Of a DNA stretch of 64,000 nucleotides, positions 53,066 to 62,076 are shown piece by piece. The stretch is from Paracoccus sp. (in: a-proteobacteria) (GTDB taxonomy: Bacteria; Pseudomonadota; Alphaproteobacteria; Rhodobacterales; Rhodobacteraceae). The stretch is taken from assembly GCF_030604785.1 (NCBI RefSeq), contig NZ_JAUVVF010000010.1, positions 1 to 64,000 of the forward strand, written 5' to 3'. The translations under genes and the position numbers were made by a program. Under the pieces are notes generated by a model that did no database searches, was not told the DNA's origin, and worked only from the letters and a program-made list of their open reading frames with translations. The stretch's first letter is position 1; each line of letters begins with the position of its first letter.

Positions 53066-54100
53066 ATGAAAAACCGATCAATTTCGCTGCGCGGGCTTCT
53101 GCTCGCCGCCACGTTCGGCTTCGGTCTTGCGCTGCCTTCGCAGGCGCAGGAGGCCGCGGGCGGGGCGGCCATGTCGAACACGCTGGACGCGATCCGCGGT
53201 GAATACGCGCAGGCCACGCATCTGTTGCGCGTCAAGCCCGCACGGGGGTCGGTCCGCGCGCTGCGTCTGCCGCCGCTGCCACCCCACCGGACCTGGATGA
53301 GCCCCGAGATTATCGATGCCTGGCAATCGGGCTATCGCGGCCAAGGCGCGCGCATCACCGTGGTGGACGATTTCTTGGGCAAGCATCGGCTGCGCGGCGA
53401 TCTGGGGGCCGGTTCGGCGCTGTTGCGGCACGGTCAGTGGGTCCAGCGGGGCGCGCAGATGCTGGCGCCGATGGCCGCCGCTGCGACGCATGACCTGCGT
53501 CGCAACGGCTCGGTGATGCTGTCGGGGCGCCACCTCAACATCATCAACCTGAGCTACGGGATGCTTGCGCCTGAAGGCCATGACCTGTCCCGCATGGCCT
53601 GGACGGCGCGCGAACGGTCCATCCTCGCTCATGCGCAGGAGGGGCGGGCGATCGTCGCCAAGGCCGCTGGCAATGACGGGGTCGCGCTTGGCGCCGCGAA
53701 TGATGCGGGCCGGGTCGATTACCTGAACCTTGCGCTGGCCGGCCGCCCCGCCGCGCTGTTCGTCGGCGCGCTGGATCGGAACGGCACGCCCGAGGATCCG
53801 GCCAGCCTGGCCAGCTATTCGAACCGCGCGGGCAGCGATCCGCGCTTTCAGAGCCAGTTCCTCGCCGTGGGCGTGCGCGACGACCTGACCGGGCTTCGCG
53901 GCACCTCGTTCGCGGCACCGGTCGTCAGCGGCTATGCGGCGGTGCTGGGCAGCAAGTTCAGCGGTGCGGCGCCGGGGCAGATCGCAAGCCGCCTGCTGGA
54001 GACCGCCCGTAGCGATACCCTGCGTGATTACGACCCCTCGATCCACGGACGCGGCGAGGCCAGCATTGCGCGCGCCCTGGCGCCCACCCGCATCGACTGA
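53066..54100 (+). CDS. Exported S8 (subtilisin-like) serine protease
   Basis: The 344-residue protease has a signal peptide (SISLRGLLLAATFGFGLALPSQAQ) and the subtilase triad: Asp101/102 in ARITVVDDF, His122 in LLRHGQWVQ (an unusual form of the HGTHVAG box) and Ser281 in GTSFAAPVVSGYAAVL. The oxyanion segment AKAAGNDG is also present. There is little room for a pro-domain beyond about 50 residues. It is probably periplasmic or surface-located. A beta-barrel gene starts four bases after its stop. Confidence 0.85.
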   Translation: MKNRSISLRGLLLAATFGFGLALPSQAQEAAGGAAMSNTLDAIRGEYAQATHLLRVKPARGSVRALRLPPLPPHRTWMSPEIIDAWQSGYRGQGARITVVDDFLGKHRLRGDLGAGSALLRHGQWVQRGAQMLAPMAAAATHDLRRNGSVMLSGRHLNIINLSYGMLAPEGHDLSRMAWTARERSILAHAQEGRAIVAKAAGNDGVALGAANDAGRVDYLNLALAGRPAALFVGALDRNGTPEDPASLASYSNRAGSDPRFQSQFLAVGVRDDLTGLRGTSFAAPVVSGYAAVLGSKFSGAAPGQIASRLLETARSDTLRDYDPSIHGRGEASIARALAPTRID

Positions 54101-54104
54101 GCCG

Positions 54105-54689
54105 ATGCACGGGCGCAGCCCCTGGGCGCGGGCCGCGCTTTTGCCGACGGGGCTGGTGCTGGCATTGCTAGCGGCGCCCGAGGTGCGGGCCGATCTGCTG
54201 TCGGACACGCATCTGATCGACATCCGCACGGGTTCGGCCCGTTCTGATCTGGTGCGCCGCATCCGGTCGGGCGGCTACGAGCTGGCCGACGGCACGCCCC
54301 TGTCGCTGCGCGTGTGGTATCTGCCCGACATGCCCGAACTGACGGTCATGATGCTGACCGAGGTCACGCCGAGCTTCGGCATCACCTGGGGCTTTTCGAC
54401 CGGCGAAGGGGCCAGGAAATACAGCATCGCGCCCGCGCTTCATCTGGGCTTTTCCGCCCATCACGCCCTGTCGCCCAATGCGGTGCTGTCGCTGAGCGCG
54501 GGCACCGTCCTGGGCGGCCGCTTGTCAGAACGGCCCTGCGATGCCGATTACGGCCCCTTTGGCGTGATGCCGGTGAATTGCCGCCTTGCGGCCTCGACCC
54601 TGCCGCCCGAGGAAACGCTGGACTATCTGCTGGACCGCGATGGCGCGACCGAAAGCTGGGTCTCGCTGCGATTCGAATACCGGTTCTAG
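54105..54689 (+). CDS. Outer-membrane beta-barrel protein, partner of the S8 protease
   Basis: The 194-residue protein has a signal peptide (ALLPTGLVLALLAAPEVRA), alternating strands such as LSLRVWYLPDMPELTVMMLTEVTP and YSIAPALHLGFSAHHALS, and a C-terminal Phe (WVSLRFEYRF), the usual BAM recognition ending. I do not recognise the family. It is encoded directly after the protease gene, so it may be a display site, exit pore or substrate for it. Confidence 0.65.
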   Translation: MHGRSPWARAALLPTGLVLALLAAPEVRADLLSDTHLIDIRTGSARSDLVRRIRSGGYELADGTPLSLRVWYLPDMPELTVMMLTEVTPSFGITWGFSTGEGARKYSIAPALHLGFSAHHALSPNAVLSLSAGTVLGGRLSERPCDADYGPFGVMPVNCRLAASTLPPEETLDYLLDRDGATESWVSLRFEYRF

Positions 54690-54700
54690 GCCGCGGGTTT

Positions 54701-54729
54701 GCCCATCGCCCAATCCTTGGGCGATGGGC
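54701..54729 (+). terminator. Perfect 11-base hairpin after the protease/barrel pair
   Basis: GCCCATCGCCC / GGGCGATGGGC with a seven-base loop begins 12 bases after the barrel gene stop. There is no U tract on the plus strand, so it may be a weak or Rho-assisted terminator. Confidence 0.45.
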
Positions 54730-54833
54730 CGGGCACATGCCGAAAGCTTCCGCCTTTTGAAATCAGCCGCCCCCCGGCAGGGACAGGGTGGGAAAAACCT
54801 TTGACGCATGAGCGATTCAGCGCCACCATCCGG

Positions 54834-54845
54834 ATTGTCAACAAT
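54834..54845. promoter_or_regulatory. GntR-type operator before the peptide ABC operon
   Basis: ATTGTCAACAAT is a near-perfect palindrome 72 bases before the binding-protein start. It differs by one base from ATTGTCGACAAT at 61276-61287, which lies beside the GntR gene at the other end of the cluster. The form fits the FCD/FadR-type GntR consensus. Confidence 0.7.
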
Positions 54846-54917
54846 CCTGTCGGCAATGTTTCCGGTCATCCGGCCCGCCCCGGCACTGGCCCGGCCTCGT
54901 CCAGAAGGAAGAAGTTC

Positions 54918-56546
54918 ATGGCGCATCGTCTCTCCAGTATGGTTGCAGCATTGCTTGCGACCTCGGTCCTTACCGTTCCCGTCGCGGCCGCCGCGCAGGA
55001 CAAGATCCTGCGGATCGGCATGACGGCCGCCGACATCCCGCGCACCCTGGGCCAGCCCGACCAGGGGTTCGAGGGCAACCGCTTCACCGGCATGACCATC
55101 TATGACAGCCTGACCGCCTGGGATCTGAGCAAGGAGGACGAGGCCTCGGTCATCATCCCCTCGCTGGCCACGGAATGGGAGGTCGATCCCGAGGACAACA
55201 CGAAATGGGTCTTTCGGCTGCGCGACGACGTGACGTTCCATGACGGCAGCCCCTTCAATGCCGAGGCCGTGGTCTGGAACGTCCAGAAGGTGCTGGACGA
55301 GTCCGCCCCGCATTTCGATGCAAGCCAGGTCGGCGTGACGGCCTCGCGGATGCCGACGCTGCGTTCGGCGCGTGCCATCGACGAATTCACGGTCGAGCTG
55401 ACCACCTCGGAACCCGACAGCTTCCTGCCCTTCAACCTGACCAACCTGTTCATGGCCTCGCCGGTCCACTGGCAGGCCAAGTTCGACGAGACTGGCGAGG
55501 CCGAGGCCGCATGGGCCGCCTTTGCTGCCGATCCCTCGGGAACGGGTCCTTTCCGCGTCACCGCCTTTGCCCCGCGCGAGCGTCTGGAACTGGCGCCGAA
55601 CACCGAATACTGGAATCCCGACCGCACGCCCAAGCTGGACGGCGTGGTTCTGGTGCCGCTGCCCGAGGCGAATGCCCGCACCGCCGCCCTGCTGTCGGGG
55701 CAGGTGGACTGGATCGAGGCGCCGTCCCCCGATGCGATCCCGCAGATCGAGGCGCGCGGCTTCACCATCTATTCCAACCCCCAGCCGCATGTCTGGCCGT
55801 GGCAGCTTTCCTTTGCCGAAGGGTCGCCCTGGCTGGACAAGCGCGTCCGCCACGCCGCGAACCTGTGCTTTGACCGTGAGGAATTGCAGATCCTGCTGGG
55901 CGGCTACATGGGCATCCCGAAAGGCACAGTCACGCCCGATCATCCGTGGTGGGGCAACCCCTCGTTCGACATCCGCTACGACCCCGAGGAAGGCCAGCGC
56001 CTGATGACCGAGGCGGGCTATTCGGCCGACAATCCCGTCAGGATCAAGGTTCAGACCTCGGCTTCGGGGTCGGGGCAGATGCAGCCCATCCCGATGAACG
56101 AATACCTTCAGCAGGCGCTGCGCGAATGCTACTTCGACATCGAGCTGGACGTGATCGAATGGAACACCGTCTTCACCAACTGGCGCCGCGGCGCGATGGA
56201 TGAAAGCGCGAATGGCGCCCATGCGATCAACGTCACTTATGCGACGATGGATCCGTTCTTCGCGATGGTGCGCTTCACCTCGACCAAGACCTTCCCGCCG
56301 GTATCGAACAATTGGGGCCATTTCGGCAATGACGAATTCGACGCCCTGATCGAGGATGCGCGCACCAGCTTCGATCCCGATGCGCGCGATGCGGCCCTGG
56401 CCCGGCTGCATGCCCGTCTGGTCGAAGAGGCGCCCTTCGTCTGGGTCGCCCACGATACCGGGCCGCGCGCCATGTCGCCGCGCGTCACGGGCGTGGTCCA
56501 GCCGCGCAGCTGGTTCATCGACATCGCGCCGATGGACATGAACTGA
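54918..56546 (+). CDS. Peptide/nickel-type ABC transporter substrate-binding protein
   Basis: The 542-residue SBP_bac_5 protein has a signal peptide (MAHRLSSMVAALLATSVLTVPVAAAA). Core motifs are MTIYDSLTAWD, FRLRDDVTFHDGSPFNAEAVVWNVQKVL, SGTGPFRVTAF, LELAPNTEYW and VRHAANLCFDREEL. It binds a peptide or another opine/hydantoin-like compound for the permeases encoded next. A ribosome binding site AGAAGGAAG precedes the start. A strong hairpin follows the stop, probably boosting its level over the permeases. Confidence 0.9.
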   Translation: MAHRLSSMVAALLATSVLTVPVAAAAQDKILRIGMTAADIPRTLGQPDQGFEGNRFTGMTIYDSLTAWDLSKEDEASVIIPSLATEWEVDPEDNTKWVFRLRDDVTFHDGSPFNAEAVVWNVQKVLDESAPHFDASQVGVTASRMPTLRSARAIDEFTVELTTSEPDSFLPFNLTNLFMASPVHWQAKFDETGEAEAAWAAFAADPSGTGPFRVTAFAPRERLELAPNTEYWNPDRTPKLDGVVLVPLPEANARTAALLSGQVDWIEAPSPDAIPQIEARGFTIYSNPQPHVWPWQLSFAEGSPWLDKRVRHAANLCFDREELQILLGGYMGIPKGTVTPDHPWWGNPSFDIRYDPEEGQRLMTEAGYSADNPVRIKVQTSASGSGQMQPIPMNEYLQQALRECYFDIELDVIEWNTVFTNWRRGAMDESANGAHAINVTYATMDPFFAMVRFTSTKTFPPVSNNWGHFGNDEFDALIEDARTSFDPDARDAALARLHARLVEEAPFVWVAHDTGPRAMSPRVTGVVQPRSWFIDIAPMDMN

Positions 56547-56553
56547 TCCCATA

Positions 56554-56576
56554 GGCCCCGGACCCGCTCCGGGGCC
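56554..56576 (+). terminator. Hairpin between binding-protein and permease genes
   Basis: The nine-base stem GGCCCCGGA / TCCGGGGCC has a five-base loop and is followed by TTCA. It begins eight bases after the binding-protein stop. Its place fits partial termination or mRNA stabilisation rather than the end of the operon. Confidence 0.6.
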
Positions 56577-56604
56577 TTCAGCCATCCTGAGCAAAGGGAC
56601 AGCC

Positions 56605-57555
56605 ATGCTTGCCTACACGATCCGACGGATCATCCTGACGCTGCCGGTCCTGCTGGGCGTGTCGGTGGTCTGTTTCGCGCTGGTCCATATCTCGCCCGGC
56701 GATCCGCTGATCTCGATCCTGCCCGCCGATGCTTCGGTGGACCTGCAAGAGCGGCTGCGGGTGCTCTACGGCTTCGACCGCAGCTATGCCGAGCAGTTCC
56801 TGCTGTGGCTGAGCCGGGCGATGCAGGGCGATCTGGGCACCTCGATCGCCACCGGCCGGTCGGTCACGACCGAGGTCATGCGCGCGGTCGGCAACACGCT
56901 GATGCTGGCATCCGTCGCCACGGTGATCGGCTTCGTGCTGGGCAGCCTGTTCGGCTTTGTAGCGGGATATTTCGCCAATTCTCCGGTAGACAAGGCGGCC
57001 TCGGCAGCGGCGGTCTTCGGGGTCTCGGTTCCGCATTACTGGTTGGGGATGGTTCTGGTCATCATCTTCTCGGCGCAGCTTGGTTGGCTGCCTGCCGCGG
57101 GGGCGGGCCCGGGCGGGTCGGGCCAATGGCGGCTGGATCTGGAACATCTGAGCTACATGATCCTGCCCGCCATCACCATGAGCGTGATCCCGATGGGCAT
57201 CATCGCGCGGACCGTCCGCGCGCTGGTCTCGGAAATCCTGGCGCAGGAATTCGTCATCGGCCTGCGCGCGCGCGGCCTGTCTGAATGGGGGGTGTTCCTG
57301 CACGTGGTCAAGAATGCCGCCCCCACCGCGCTGGCCGTGATGGGCATCCAGCTGGGCTATCTGCTGGGCGGCTCGATCCTGATCGAGACGGTCTTCAGCT
57401 GGCCCGGCACGGGGATGCTGCTGAACTCGGCCATCTTCCAGCGCGACCTGCCGCTGCTGCAGGGGACGATCCTGGTTCTGGCGCTGTTCTTCGTGGTGCT
57501 GAACCTGATCGTGGACGTGATGCAAAGCGCGCTTGATCCGCGCATCAAGAGGTAA
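56605..57555 (+). CDS. Peptide ABC transporter permease (DppB/OppB type)
   Basis: The 316-residue permease has six helices: N-terminal TIRRIILTLPVLLGVSVVCFALVHISPGDP, the EAA loop around FVIGLRARGLSEWGVFLHVVKNA, and the end LIVDVMQSALDPRIKR. All three stretches are typical of DppB. It pairs with the DppC-type permease encoded three bases downstream. Confidence 0.93.
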   Translation: MLAYTIRRIILTLPVLLGVSVVCFALVHISPGDPLISILPADASVDLQERLRVLYGFDRSYAEQFLLWLSRAMQGDLGTSIATGRSVTTEVMRAVGNTLMLASVATVIGFVLGSLFGFVAGYFANSPVDKAASAAAVFGVSVPHYWLGMVLVIIFSAQLGWLPAAGAGPGGSGQWRLDLEHLSYMILPAITMSVIPMGIIARTVRALVSEILAQEFVIGLRARGLSEWGVFLHVVKNAAPTALAVMGIQLGYLLGGSILIETVFSWPGTGMLLNSAIFQRDLPLLQGTILVLALFFVVLNLIVDVMQSALDPRIKR

Positions 57556-57558
57556 GCC

Positions 57559-58443
57559 ATGGCAGATGCAACCATCGACCTCGCCCCGCCCGCCCCGATC
57601 CGCAGCGCCGGCTTCTGGCGCAATGTCGGCGGCAGGCTCAGACGCGACCGGACCGCGATGGCGGCGGCCTTCGTGCTGCTGCTGATCCTTTTGGCCGCGA
57701 TCTTCGCGCCGCTGATCGCGCCGATGGACCCGCTGGAGGGACGGCTGGTCAACCGCCTCAAGCCCATCGGCACCGAAGGGCATCTGCTGGGCACCGACGA
57801 GCTGGGCCGGGACATGCTGTCGCGCCTGATCTGGGGCGGAAGGCTGTCGCTTCTGATGGGGGTGACGCCGGTGGTCATGGCCTTTGTCATCGGTTCGGCC
57901 ATCGGCATCGTCGCGGGCTATGCGGGCGGCTGGACCAACACGTTGATCATGCGCACGATCGACGTATTCTACGCCTTTCCCTCGGTGCTCCTGGCGGTGG
58001 CGCTGTCGGGTGCGCTTGGGGCGGGCCTCGGGAATGCGCTGTTCTCGCTGACGGTGGTGTTCATCCCGCCCATCGCGCGGGTCGCGGAATCGGTGACGAC
58101 GCGCCTGCGGTCCTCGGACTTCATCGAGGCCGCCCGCGCCTCGGGGGCAGGCGCGCTGACCATCGTGCGCGTGCATGTGCTGGGCAACGTACTGGGGCCG
58201 ATCTTCGTCTATGCGACCTCGCTGATCGCGGTCAGCATGATCCTGGCTTCGGGGCTGTCCTTCCTGGGCCTCGGCGTGCGGCCGCCGAACCCGGAATGGG
58301 GGCTGATGCTGAACACGCTGCGCACGGCGATCTATGTGCAGCCTTGGGTCGCGGCGCTGCCGGGGGTCATGATCTTCATGGTCTCGATCTCGTTCAACCT
58401 GCTGGCCGACGGCCTGCGCTCGGCCATGGAGGTGCGTCAATGA
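57559..58443 (+). CDS. Peptide ABC transporter permease (DppC/OppC type)
   Basis: The 294-residue permease has an OppC N-terminal segment (MAAAFVLLLILLAAIFAPLIAPMDP), the HLLGTDELGRDMLSRLIWGGRLSLLMG motif, an EAA loop in DFIEAARASGAGALTIVRVHVLGN and the ending SFNLLADGLRSAME. It overlaps the first ATPase gene by four bases. Confidence 0.93.
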   Translation: MADATIDLAPPAPIRSAGFWRNVGGRLRRDRTAMAAAFVLLLILLAAIFAPLIAPMDPLEGRLVNRLKPIGTEGHLLGTDELGRDMLSRLIWGGRLSLLMGVTPVVMAFVIGSAIGIVAGYAGGWTNTLIMRTIDVFYAFPSVLLAVALSGALGAGLGNALFSLTVVFIPPIARVAESVTTRLRSSDFIEAARASGAGALTIVRVHVLGNVLGPIFVYATSLIAVSMILASGLSFLGLGVRPPNPEWGLMLNTLRTAIYVQPWVAALPGVMIFMVSISFNLLADGLRSAMEVRQ

Positions 58444-59453
58444 GCGTGGAACCGATCCTGACCGTCAAGGGACTGCGCAAGCACTTCCCCATTCGGGGCG
58501 GCCTTCTGGGGCGCCGCATCAAGAGCGTTCATGCCGTCGATGGCGTCGATCTGGAGGTTCTGCCGGGCGAGACGCTTGGCGTGGTGGGCGAATCCGGCTG
58601 CGGCAAATCCACCACGGCGCGGCTTCTGATGCACCTGATCCAGCCCGACGAGGGGCAGCTTTACTTTCAGGGCAAGCTGGTCGGAGGCCCCGACCTGCCG
58701 CTGAAGGCCTATCGCCGGCAGGTGCAGATGGTCTTTCAGGACAGCTATTCCTCGCTGAACCCGCGTTTGACGATCGAGGACAACATCGCCTTTGGCGCCC
58801 GCGTTCACGGCACTCCGGCCGCCGAGGCGCTGGCCCGGACGCATGACCTGCTGTCGCGGGTGGGGCTGGCGCCCGCGCGTTTCGCGGGCCGCTATCCGCA
58901 TGAATTGTCGGGCGGCCAGCGCCAGCGCGTGAACATCGCCCGCGCTTTGGCCCTGCGCCCAAAGGTCATCATCCTGGACGAGGCCGTGTCGGCCCTGGAC
59001 AAGTCGGTCGAGGCGCAGGTCCTGAACCTGCTGGCCGACCTCAAGGCCGAATTCGGGCTGACCTACATCTTCATCAGCCACGACCTGAACGTGGTCCGTT
59101 TCGTGTCGGACCGGGTGATGGTCATGTATCTGGGCAAGGTCGCGGAGATTGGCGGGGCCGAGGCGCTCTATGACAAGCCGATGCATCCCTATTCGGGGGC
59201 GCTTCTGTCCTCGATGCCGTCGATGGATCCTGACAACCGGACGATGGAGCCCGCCCTGACCGGCGATCCGCCGAACCCGATCGACCCGCCCTCGGGGTGC
59301 CGGTTCCACACCCGCTGCCCGATGGCCGCGCCGGTCTGCGCGCGGACGGAACCCGCGCTGATCGAATGCGGCGCCCATCACCGCGTCGCCTGCCATGCCC
59401 GCGACCCCCTGTCCGGCCATGACGCCACCGCCCGCATGGAGGCCGCTCAATGA
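58440..59453 (+). CDS. Peptide ABC transporter ATPase (OppF/DppF type)
   Basis: The 337-residue ATPase has Walker [28 protein letters not shown], signature [15 protein letters not shown], Walker [12 protein letters not shown] and H-loop ISHDL. The C-terminal oligopeptide domain has the Cys pattern [14 protein letters not shown], which binds an iron-sulfur cluster in this family. The ATG at 58440 overlaps the permease stop; the earlier in-frame start is a shadow. It overlaps the second ATPase gene by four bases. Confidence 0.92.
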   Translation: MSVEPILTVKGLRKHFPIRGGLLGRRIKSVHAVDGVDLEVLPGETLGVVGESGCGKSTTARLLMHLIQPDEGQLYFQGKLVGGPDLPLKAYRRQVQMVFQDSYSSLNPRLTIEDNIAFGARVHGTPAAEALARTHDLLSRVGLAPARFAGRYPHELSGGQRQRVNIARALALRPKVIILDEAVSALDKSVEAQVLNLLADLKAEFGLTYIFISHDLNVVRFVSDRVMVMYLGKVAEIGGAEALYDKPMHPYSGALLSSMPSMDPDNRTMEPALTGDPPNPIDPPSGCRFHTRCPMAAPVCARTEPALIECGAHHRVACHARDPLSGHDATARMEAAQ

Positions 59454-60448
59454 CCAGCCCTTATCTGTCGATCCGTAATCTGGGCGTCACCTTCACCGGC
59501 GGCACGCGCCCGGTGCGCGCGGTCAACGACGTGTCGCTGGACATCGCGCCAGGCGAGGCCGTGGCCCTGATCGGGGAATCGGGTTCGGGTAAATCCGTCA
59601 CCATGCGCGCCGTGATGCGGCTGAACCCCGAAGGGCGGTCCCGGATCGAAGGCCGGATCATGGTCGGCGGGCGCGACGTGATGGCGATGGACCGCCGCAC
59701 CCTGTCGGCCTATCGTGGCGCCGACGCGGCGATGATCTTCCAGGAGCCGCTTCTGGCGCTGGACCCGGTCTATACGCTTGGCGACCAGATCATCGAGACG
59801 ATCCGCCGCCATGAACCGATCACCCGTGACGCCGCCCGCGCGCGCGCGTTGGAATTGTTCGAGCGTGTGCGCATTCCCTCGGCCCGGTCGCGGCTGGACA
59901 ATTACCCGCACGAGATGTCGGGCGGCATGCGCCAGCGGGCGATGATCGCGCTGGCGCTGTCCTGCCGCCCGAAGCTGCTTCTGGCCGACGAGCCGACGAC
60001 CGCGCTGGATGCGACGGTGCAGATGCAGGTGCTGCTGCTTCTGCGCGAATTGCAGCGCGATCTGGGCCTGTCGATCCTGTTCGTCACCCATGACATCGGC
60101 GCCGCGATCGAAGTCGCCGACCGCATCGCGGTGATGTATGCTGGCCAGATCGTCGAGGAGGCCAGCGCCCGTGACCTGATCCGGTCGCCGCGTCACCCCT
60201 ATACGCTTGGCCTGCTCAAAAGTCGCGCGCATGACGCGATGGTCAAGGGCGCGCGGCTGGACGCGATCCCCGGCGCGCCGCCCGATCTGGCGAACCTGCC
60301 CGACGGATGCCCCTTTGCGCCGCGCTGCTTCCTGGCGGACGAGGGTTGCCGCAGCGGTGGGGTGGCGATGCAGGTGGTCGGCCCGGCCCATCAGGCGCGC
60401 TGTCGCAGGCTGGAACTGACCGCAGCAGCGGCGCAGGATGCCCCGTGA
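59450..60448 (+). CDS. Peptide ABC transporter ATPase (OppD/DppD type)
   Basis: The 332-residue ATPase has Walker A GESGSGKSVTM, MIFQEPLLALDPVYTLGDQI, signature MSGGMRQRAMIALAL, Walker B LLLADEPTTALD, H-loop VTHDI, and a C-terminal oligopeptide domain with CPFAPRC and a late Cys. It is the last gene of the transporter operon and is convergent with the racemase gene 19 bases away. The order F-then-D is less common than D-then-F. Confidence 0.92.
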   Translation: MTSPYLSIRNLGVTFTGGTRPVRAVNDVSLDIAPGEAVALIGESGSGKSVTMRAVMRLNPEGRSRIEGRIMVGGRDVMAMDRRTLSAYRGADAAMIFQEPLLALDPVYTLGDQIIETIRRHEPITRDAARARALELFERVRIPSARSRLDNYPHEMSGGMRQRAMIALALSCRPKLLLADEPTTALDATVQMQVLLLLRELQRDLGLSILFVTHDIGAAIEVADRIAVMYAGQIVEEASARDLIRSPRHPYTLGLLKSRAHDAMVKGARLDAIPGAPPDLANLPDGCPFAPRCFLADEGCRSGGVAMQVVGPAHQARCRRLELTAAAAQDAP

Positions 60449-60467
60449 TGCGGCCGCGTCCCGCCCT

Positions 60468-61202
60468 TCAGGCGGGCTGCGGCGCTGCGCCCAGATCGGC
60501 GGATTTGTCGCGCGGCCAGCCATAGGCGCCCGACTTCGCGGTCAGATAGCCGCCGCCCGCCAGCGCCTCGGCCAGACGCACCGCCGCATGGACGCCGTCG
60601 ATCACGGGCATTCCGGTCTCGGCCGTCAGGTCGTGGCACAGGCGCGACATGCCCGCACAACCCAAGATCACGGCCTCGGCCCCGTCCTGATCGCGCGCGG
60701 CGATGATCTCGGCCCGCAGCAGGGCATGGGCGCGGGCCGGTTCGGCCTCGACCGACAGGACCGGCAGATCGACCGCCCGGACCCGCCGCAGCGCGTGGCT
60801 TGCGCCGTAGCGCAGGGCCAGATCCTCGATGATCGGGATCGACCGGGGCAGGGTGGTGACGACCGAATAGCGCGCGGCCAGAATGCCCGCGACCTGCATC
60901 GCGGCCTGCGCGATGCCGATGACGGGCCCGGCCACGACCTCGCGTGCGGCGCCGAGGCCCGGATCGTCGAAACAGGCAATGACATGGGCGCCCGCGCCTT
61001 CGGCCTCGGCCCGGCGCAGGGCGTCCAGCATCGGCGGCACGGCCAGCGCCTCGTCGTGATGGCCCTCGATGCTGGCGGGGACGGGCGGGCGGGCGCCGCG
61101 CGTGACGACGCGTGTGCCGGGGCTGGCCGTGCGTTCGGCAGAGCGGGCGATCTGCGCCGTCATCTCGGCGCTGGCATTGGGGTTGTAGACGAAAATCTGC
61201 AT
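60468..61202 (-). CDS. Asp/Glu/hydantoin racemase family protein
   Basis: The 244-residue racemase has the opening IFVYNPNASAEMTAQIARSA, as in hydantoin racemase HyuE. The two catalytic Cys are at VIACFDDPGLGAAREV (near 75) and AVILGCAGMSRL (near 187). It would racemise a hydantoin or amino-acid derivative. The adjacent peptide-type transporter probably brings in its substrate. It is divergent from the GntR gene and shares a palindromic promoter region with it. Confidence 0.85.
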   Translation of the reverse strand: MQIFVYNPNASAEMTAQIARSAERTASPGTRVVTRGARPPVPASIEGHHDEALAVPPMLDALRRAEAEGAGAHVIACFDDPGLGAAREVVAGPVIGIAQAAMQVAGILAARYSVVTTLPRSIPIIEDLALRYGASHALRRVRAVDLPVLSVEAEPARAHALLRAEIIAARDQDGAEAVILGCAGMSRLCHDLTAETGMPVIDGVHAAVRLAEALAGGGYLTAKSGAYGWPRDKSADLGAAPQPA

Positions 61203-61262
61203 CGCCGCTGGTCCTTGTGCCGTCCTGCGCCCTGTTTCGCAAAGCATGTGGAGGGCGCACAG

Positions 61263-61287
61263 TATTGTCAACGCGATTGTCGACAAT
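61263..61287. promoter_or_regulatory. GntR operator in the racemase/GntR divergent promoter
   Basis: The perfect palindrome ATTGTCGACAAT lies at 61276-61287. It is preceded by a half site TATTGTCAAC (61263-61272) 13 bases upstream in the same orientation. The palindrome matches the site before the peptide ABC operon, so one regulator probably controls all three units. Confidence 0.75.
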
Positions 61288-61360
61288 TCTGATGCGCCGC
61301 CTCGGAATTGCGCTAACGGCTTTGTCTTTGCCCGTATTTCACGCTAAGAGCGCCTGACGG

Positions 61361-62071
61361 ATGGGGATTTCGATGCCTTGGTTTTCAACCACACCCAAGC
61401 ATGATGTCGTGCGCCGGATCTGCGAGCGGATCTGGCTGGCGGTCGTGCAGCGCAGCCTGCGACCGGGCGCGCGCCTGAAGGAGGAGGACCTGGCCGAGAT
61501 CTTCGGCGCGACCCGCGCCCGCGTCCGTCAGGCACTGACCGCGCTGGAACAGGACGGGCTTGTGTCGCTGACGCCCAATCGCGGCGCCTGTATCGCCGAA
61601 CCGGGCGTCGAGGACGCGCAGGACGCCTTTTCCGCACGGCTCTGCATCGAGGAAAGGCTGGTCCTGCGTCTCTGCCGTCAGGCGGGCCCCGAGGACATCG
61701 CGGCCCTGCGTGATCATATCGCGCGCGAGCGCGCTGCCCATCAGGACGCGGACAGTGAGGCGATCATCCGCCTGTCGGGCGAGTTCCACATGCTGATCGC
61801 GCGGCTGGCCGATGCCGAGCTTCTGTCCAAGATCCTGCGGATGCTGACCATCCGCACATCGCTGATCACCGCGATGTATCAGACCCAGGCCACCCAGACC
61901 TGCGGCCCGGACGAACATGAACGCATCGTCGCCGCGATCGAGGCCCGCGACGAGGCCGCCGCCGCCGAGGCGATGCGCCACCACCTGGCGCATCTGGAAT
62001 CCGCCCTGCGGCTGGACGAGGCCCGCCCGCCCGTGACGGCCCTGCGCGAGGCGCTGCTGCCGCCCCGCTGA
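61361..62071 (+). CDS. GntR/FCD-family regulator of the peptide transporter/racemase cluster
   Basis: The 236-residue regulator has a winged helix (ICERIWLAVVQRSLRPGARLKEEDLAEIF...RARVRQALTALEQDGLV) and an FCD domain with probable metal-binding His and Asp residues (SGEFHMLIARLADAELL, EHERIVAAIEARD, MRHHLAHLES). It is divergent from the racemase gene. It most likely binds the ATTGTC(A/G)ACAAT sites and responds to a substrate of the pathway. A second in-frame ATG at 61373 is an alternative start. Confidence 0.88.
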   Translation: MGISMPWFSTTPKHDVVRRICERIWLAVVQRSLRPGARLKEEDLAEIFGATRARVRQALTALEQDGLVSLTPNRGACIAEPGVEDAQDAFSARLCIEERLVLRLCRQAGPEDIAALRDHIARERAAHQDADSEAIIRLSGEFHMLIARLADAELLSKILRMLTIRTSLITAMYQTQATQTCGPDEHERIVAAIEARDEAAAAEAMRHHLAHLESALRLDEARPPVTALREALLPPR

Positions 62072-62076
62072 GCCTG

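Noticed and set aside
54525-56606. 693-residue minus-strand frame
   Set aside because: It is antisense to the peptide-binding protein gene and lacks recognisable motifs.
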